Assembly (NCBI GenBank): GCA_026982835.1
Contig: JALSGI010000079.1
Location: forward strand, 1 to 6,045
DNA length: 6,045 bases
Direction of reading: 5' to 3'
Source: Planctomycetota bacterium
GTDB lineage: Bacteria > Planctomycetota > Planctomycetia > Pirellulales > S012-138
This document shows, piece by piece, positions 5,110-6,045 of this stretch. Position 1 is the first letter of the stretch, and each line of letters begins with the position of its first letter. The notes under the pieces were generated by a model that saw only the letters and a program-made list of their open reading frames with translations, was not told where the DNA came from and did not search any database. The position numbers were made by a program, and so were the translations under genes.

Positions 5110-6045
5110 TCAACGCGGGGTTGCCTTTGCTTTTATCGGCGGATTGCCCGCGGCGGCTGCGGGAAACCGCGGCTTGGCGGCCCCGTCCAGGGAACGCTTC
5201 GACCCGTGGTAGCGGCGATTGAACCACGCCGGATCGTAGGGGCTTGCGCTGGGGGTGGCCGATCCGGGCCGGGAAACCGGAACCACGGCGGCGGCGGAGC
5301 GGGGGATCGTACCCGGCCGGGGAGGCTCGGGGCGGAAAGAGGCACCTTCGGCCGCGGTGCGTTGCTGGAACAAGCGGGCGTTGACCGTGCCGGGCCCCGG
5401 CCGACTCGCCTCGGCGGGGCGTTGCTTCCCCGATTGCCCAGCAGGAGGGGCTTCCGGGGAGGGCTGCGGTTTTTGTTCCAGTTGGCTCAACCACTGGCGA
5501 AGCACGCGGGCCGAGTGCTTGTCCAACCCCTGGAACTGGTACAACCCCCGGCTTCCGTGCGGGGTGAGGGCTTTGCGCAGCAGCAGGCTGCGGTCCACCT
5601 GGCGGCGGTCGATCCAGCGCAGCACCTGCACCAGGTTGTGCCGCACCACGCGGGGGCTGACCCGGCCCTGGGAAGCTCGGATCATGCGGAAGGCACTGCT
5701 AGCCCCCGGCCCGTGGCACCCCCCGGCCGCACAGCGGTTTTGCAGAATGCGGTGGACCGAGATGGTAAACCGTCGCACCGCTTGCGGTTCCAGTGGTTCC
5801 AGCAGGGCCTGGTCTTCCCGGGCCTGCTGCTGGTGGCGGCGATAGACCCCTGGAGGGGAAACCGCACCGGACGGCCGGGCCGGGGCCGGCCTGGTCGCAT
5901 CTTCTGCCCGATGCTGGTTCAAACGCAACCTGCGCCGCAGCAGTGCCAGGCGAGGGTGCCGCGGGCAGGCACGCTCCAGCTGGTCCAGTAGCACGGCAGC
6001 CTGCCGCGCCAACCCGTGTTCGACGCACCATTGGGCCAGCTCCAA
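5110..6045 (-). CDS. Planctomycete-type hypothetical protein with C-x4-C-H motif, 5' end outside window
   Basis: Open to the right window edge, so the N-terminus is missing; the first visible codon is TTG and probably an internal Leu. 311 residues are visible. Residues 1-43 form an amphipathic helical pair resembling a TPR-like unit (ELAQWCVEHGLARQAA, then a PRHPRLALL repeat end). Residues 46-80 are a polar linker. The conserved-looking core (about 88-190) contains RRFTISVHRILQNRC, then C-x4-C-H (Cys105, Cys110, His111), then RHNLVQVLRWID and ARVLRQWLSQLE. Residues 191-311 are Pro/Arg/Ala-rich and look disordered. C-x4-C-H occurs in some c-type cytochromes, but no signal peptide or clear distal ligand can be seen, so haem binding is only possible; a structural metal site is the alternative. 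I recall similar planctomycete proteins of unknown function, unverified here. It ends 34 bases before the lipoprotein gene and is probably the upstream gene of the same operon. Confidence 0.8.
   Translation of the reverse strand: MELAQWCVEHGLARQAAVLLDQLERACPRHPRLALLRRRLRLNQHRAEDATRPAPARPSGAVSPPGVYRRHQQQAREDQALLEPLEPQAVRRFTISVHRILQNRCAAGGCHGPGASSAFRMIRASQGRVSPRVVRHNLVQVLRWIDRRQVDRSLLLRKALTPHGSRGLYQFQGLDKHSARVLRQWLSQLEQKPQPSPEAPPAGQSGKQRPAEASRPGPGTVNARLFQQRTAAEGASFRPEPPRPGTIPRSAAAVVPVSRPGSATPSASPYDPAWFNRRYHGSKRSLDGAAKPRFPAAAAGNPPIKAKATPR

Noticed and set aside
4419..5222. A 267-codon + strand frame opposite the lipoprotein gene
   Set aside because: It is a shadow of the lipoprotein gene, which has a lipobox, a zipper and a proper ribosome binding site.

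Overview
The window is GC-rich bacterial DNA, and its gene content points to a planctomycete, most likely Pirellulales-like. The evidence is a formylglycine-type sulfatase, a planctomycete-style hypothetical protein with a C-x4-C-H motif, a glycine-zipper lipoprotein, a ClpC with a UVR segment, and a cluster of REP-like hairpins of a kind I associate with planctomycete genomes. Taxonomy is inferred from protein character and gene mix only; there is no rRNA in the window.

Layout, left to right. (1) Positions 3-617, + strand: the C-terminal ~204 residues of a sulfatase whose catalytic Cys/Ser region lies upstream of the window. (2) 618-1281: a 664-base gap with no convincing gene. It holds a well-formed sigma-54-type -24/-12 promoter (1023-1039), two dyads upstream of it (923-938 and 955-972) and a GC-rich hairpin just before clpC. 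(3) 1282-3834, +: a complete 850-residue ClpC unfoldase, followed at once by a strong intrinsic terminator (3865-3900). (4) 3901-4370: a convergent intergenic region with seven REP-like hairpins between 3954 and 4296. Their arms differ in sequence but pair by compensating changes, while the loop and foot are conserved. (5) 4371-5075, -: a glycine-zipper lipoprotein. (6) 5110-6045, -: an incomplete gene, open at the right edge, with a TPR-like N-terminal part, a C-x4-C-H motif and a proline/arginine-rich tail. The two - strand genes are 34 bases apart and probably form one operon reading leftward, with the last REP-like hairpin placed as its terminator.

How the genes relate: the sulfatase (export and polysaccharide desulfation), ClpC (cytoplasmic protein quality control with ClpP) and the envelope lipoprotein operon look like neighbours rather than one pathway. 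The most unusual signals are in non-coding DNA: the hairpin family and the possible sigma-54 control of clpC. No phage, CRISPR, tRNA or transposase gene was seen.
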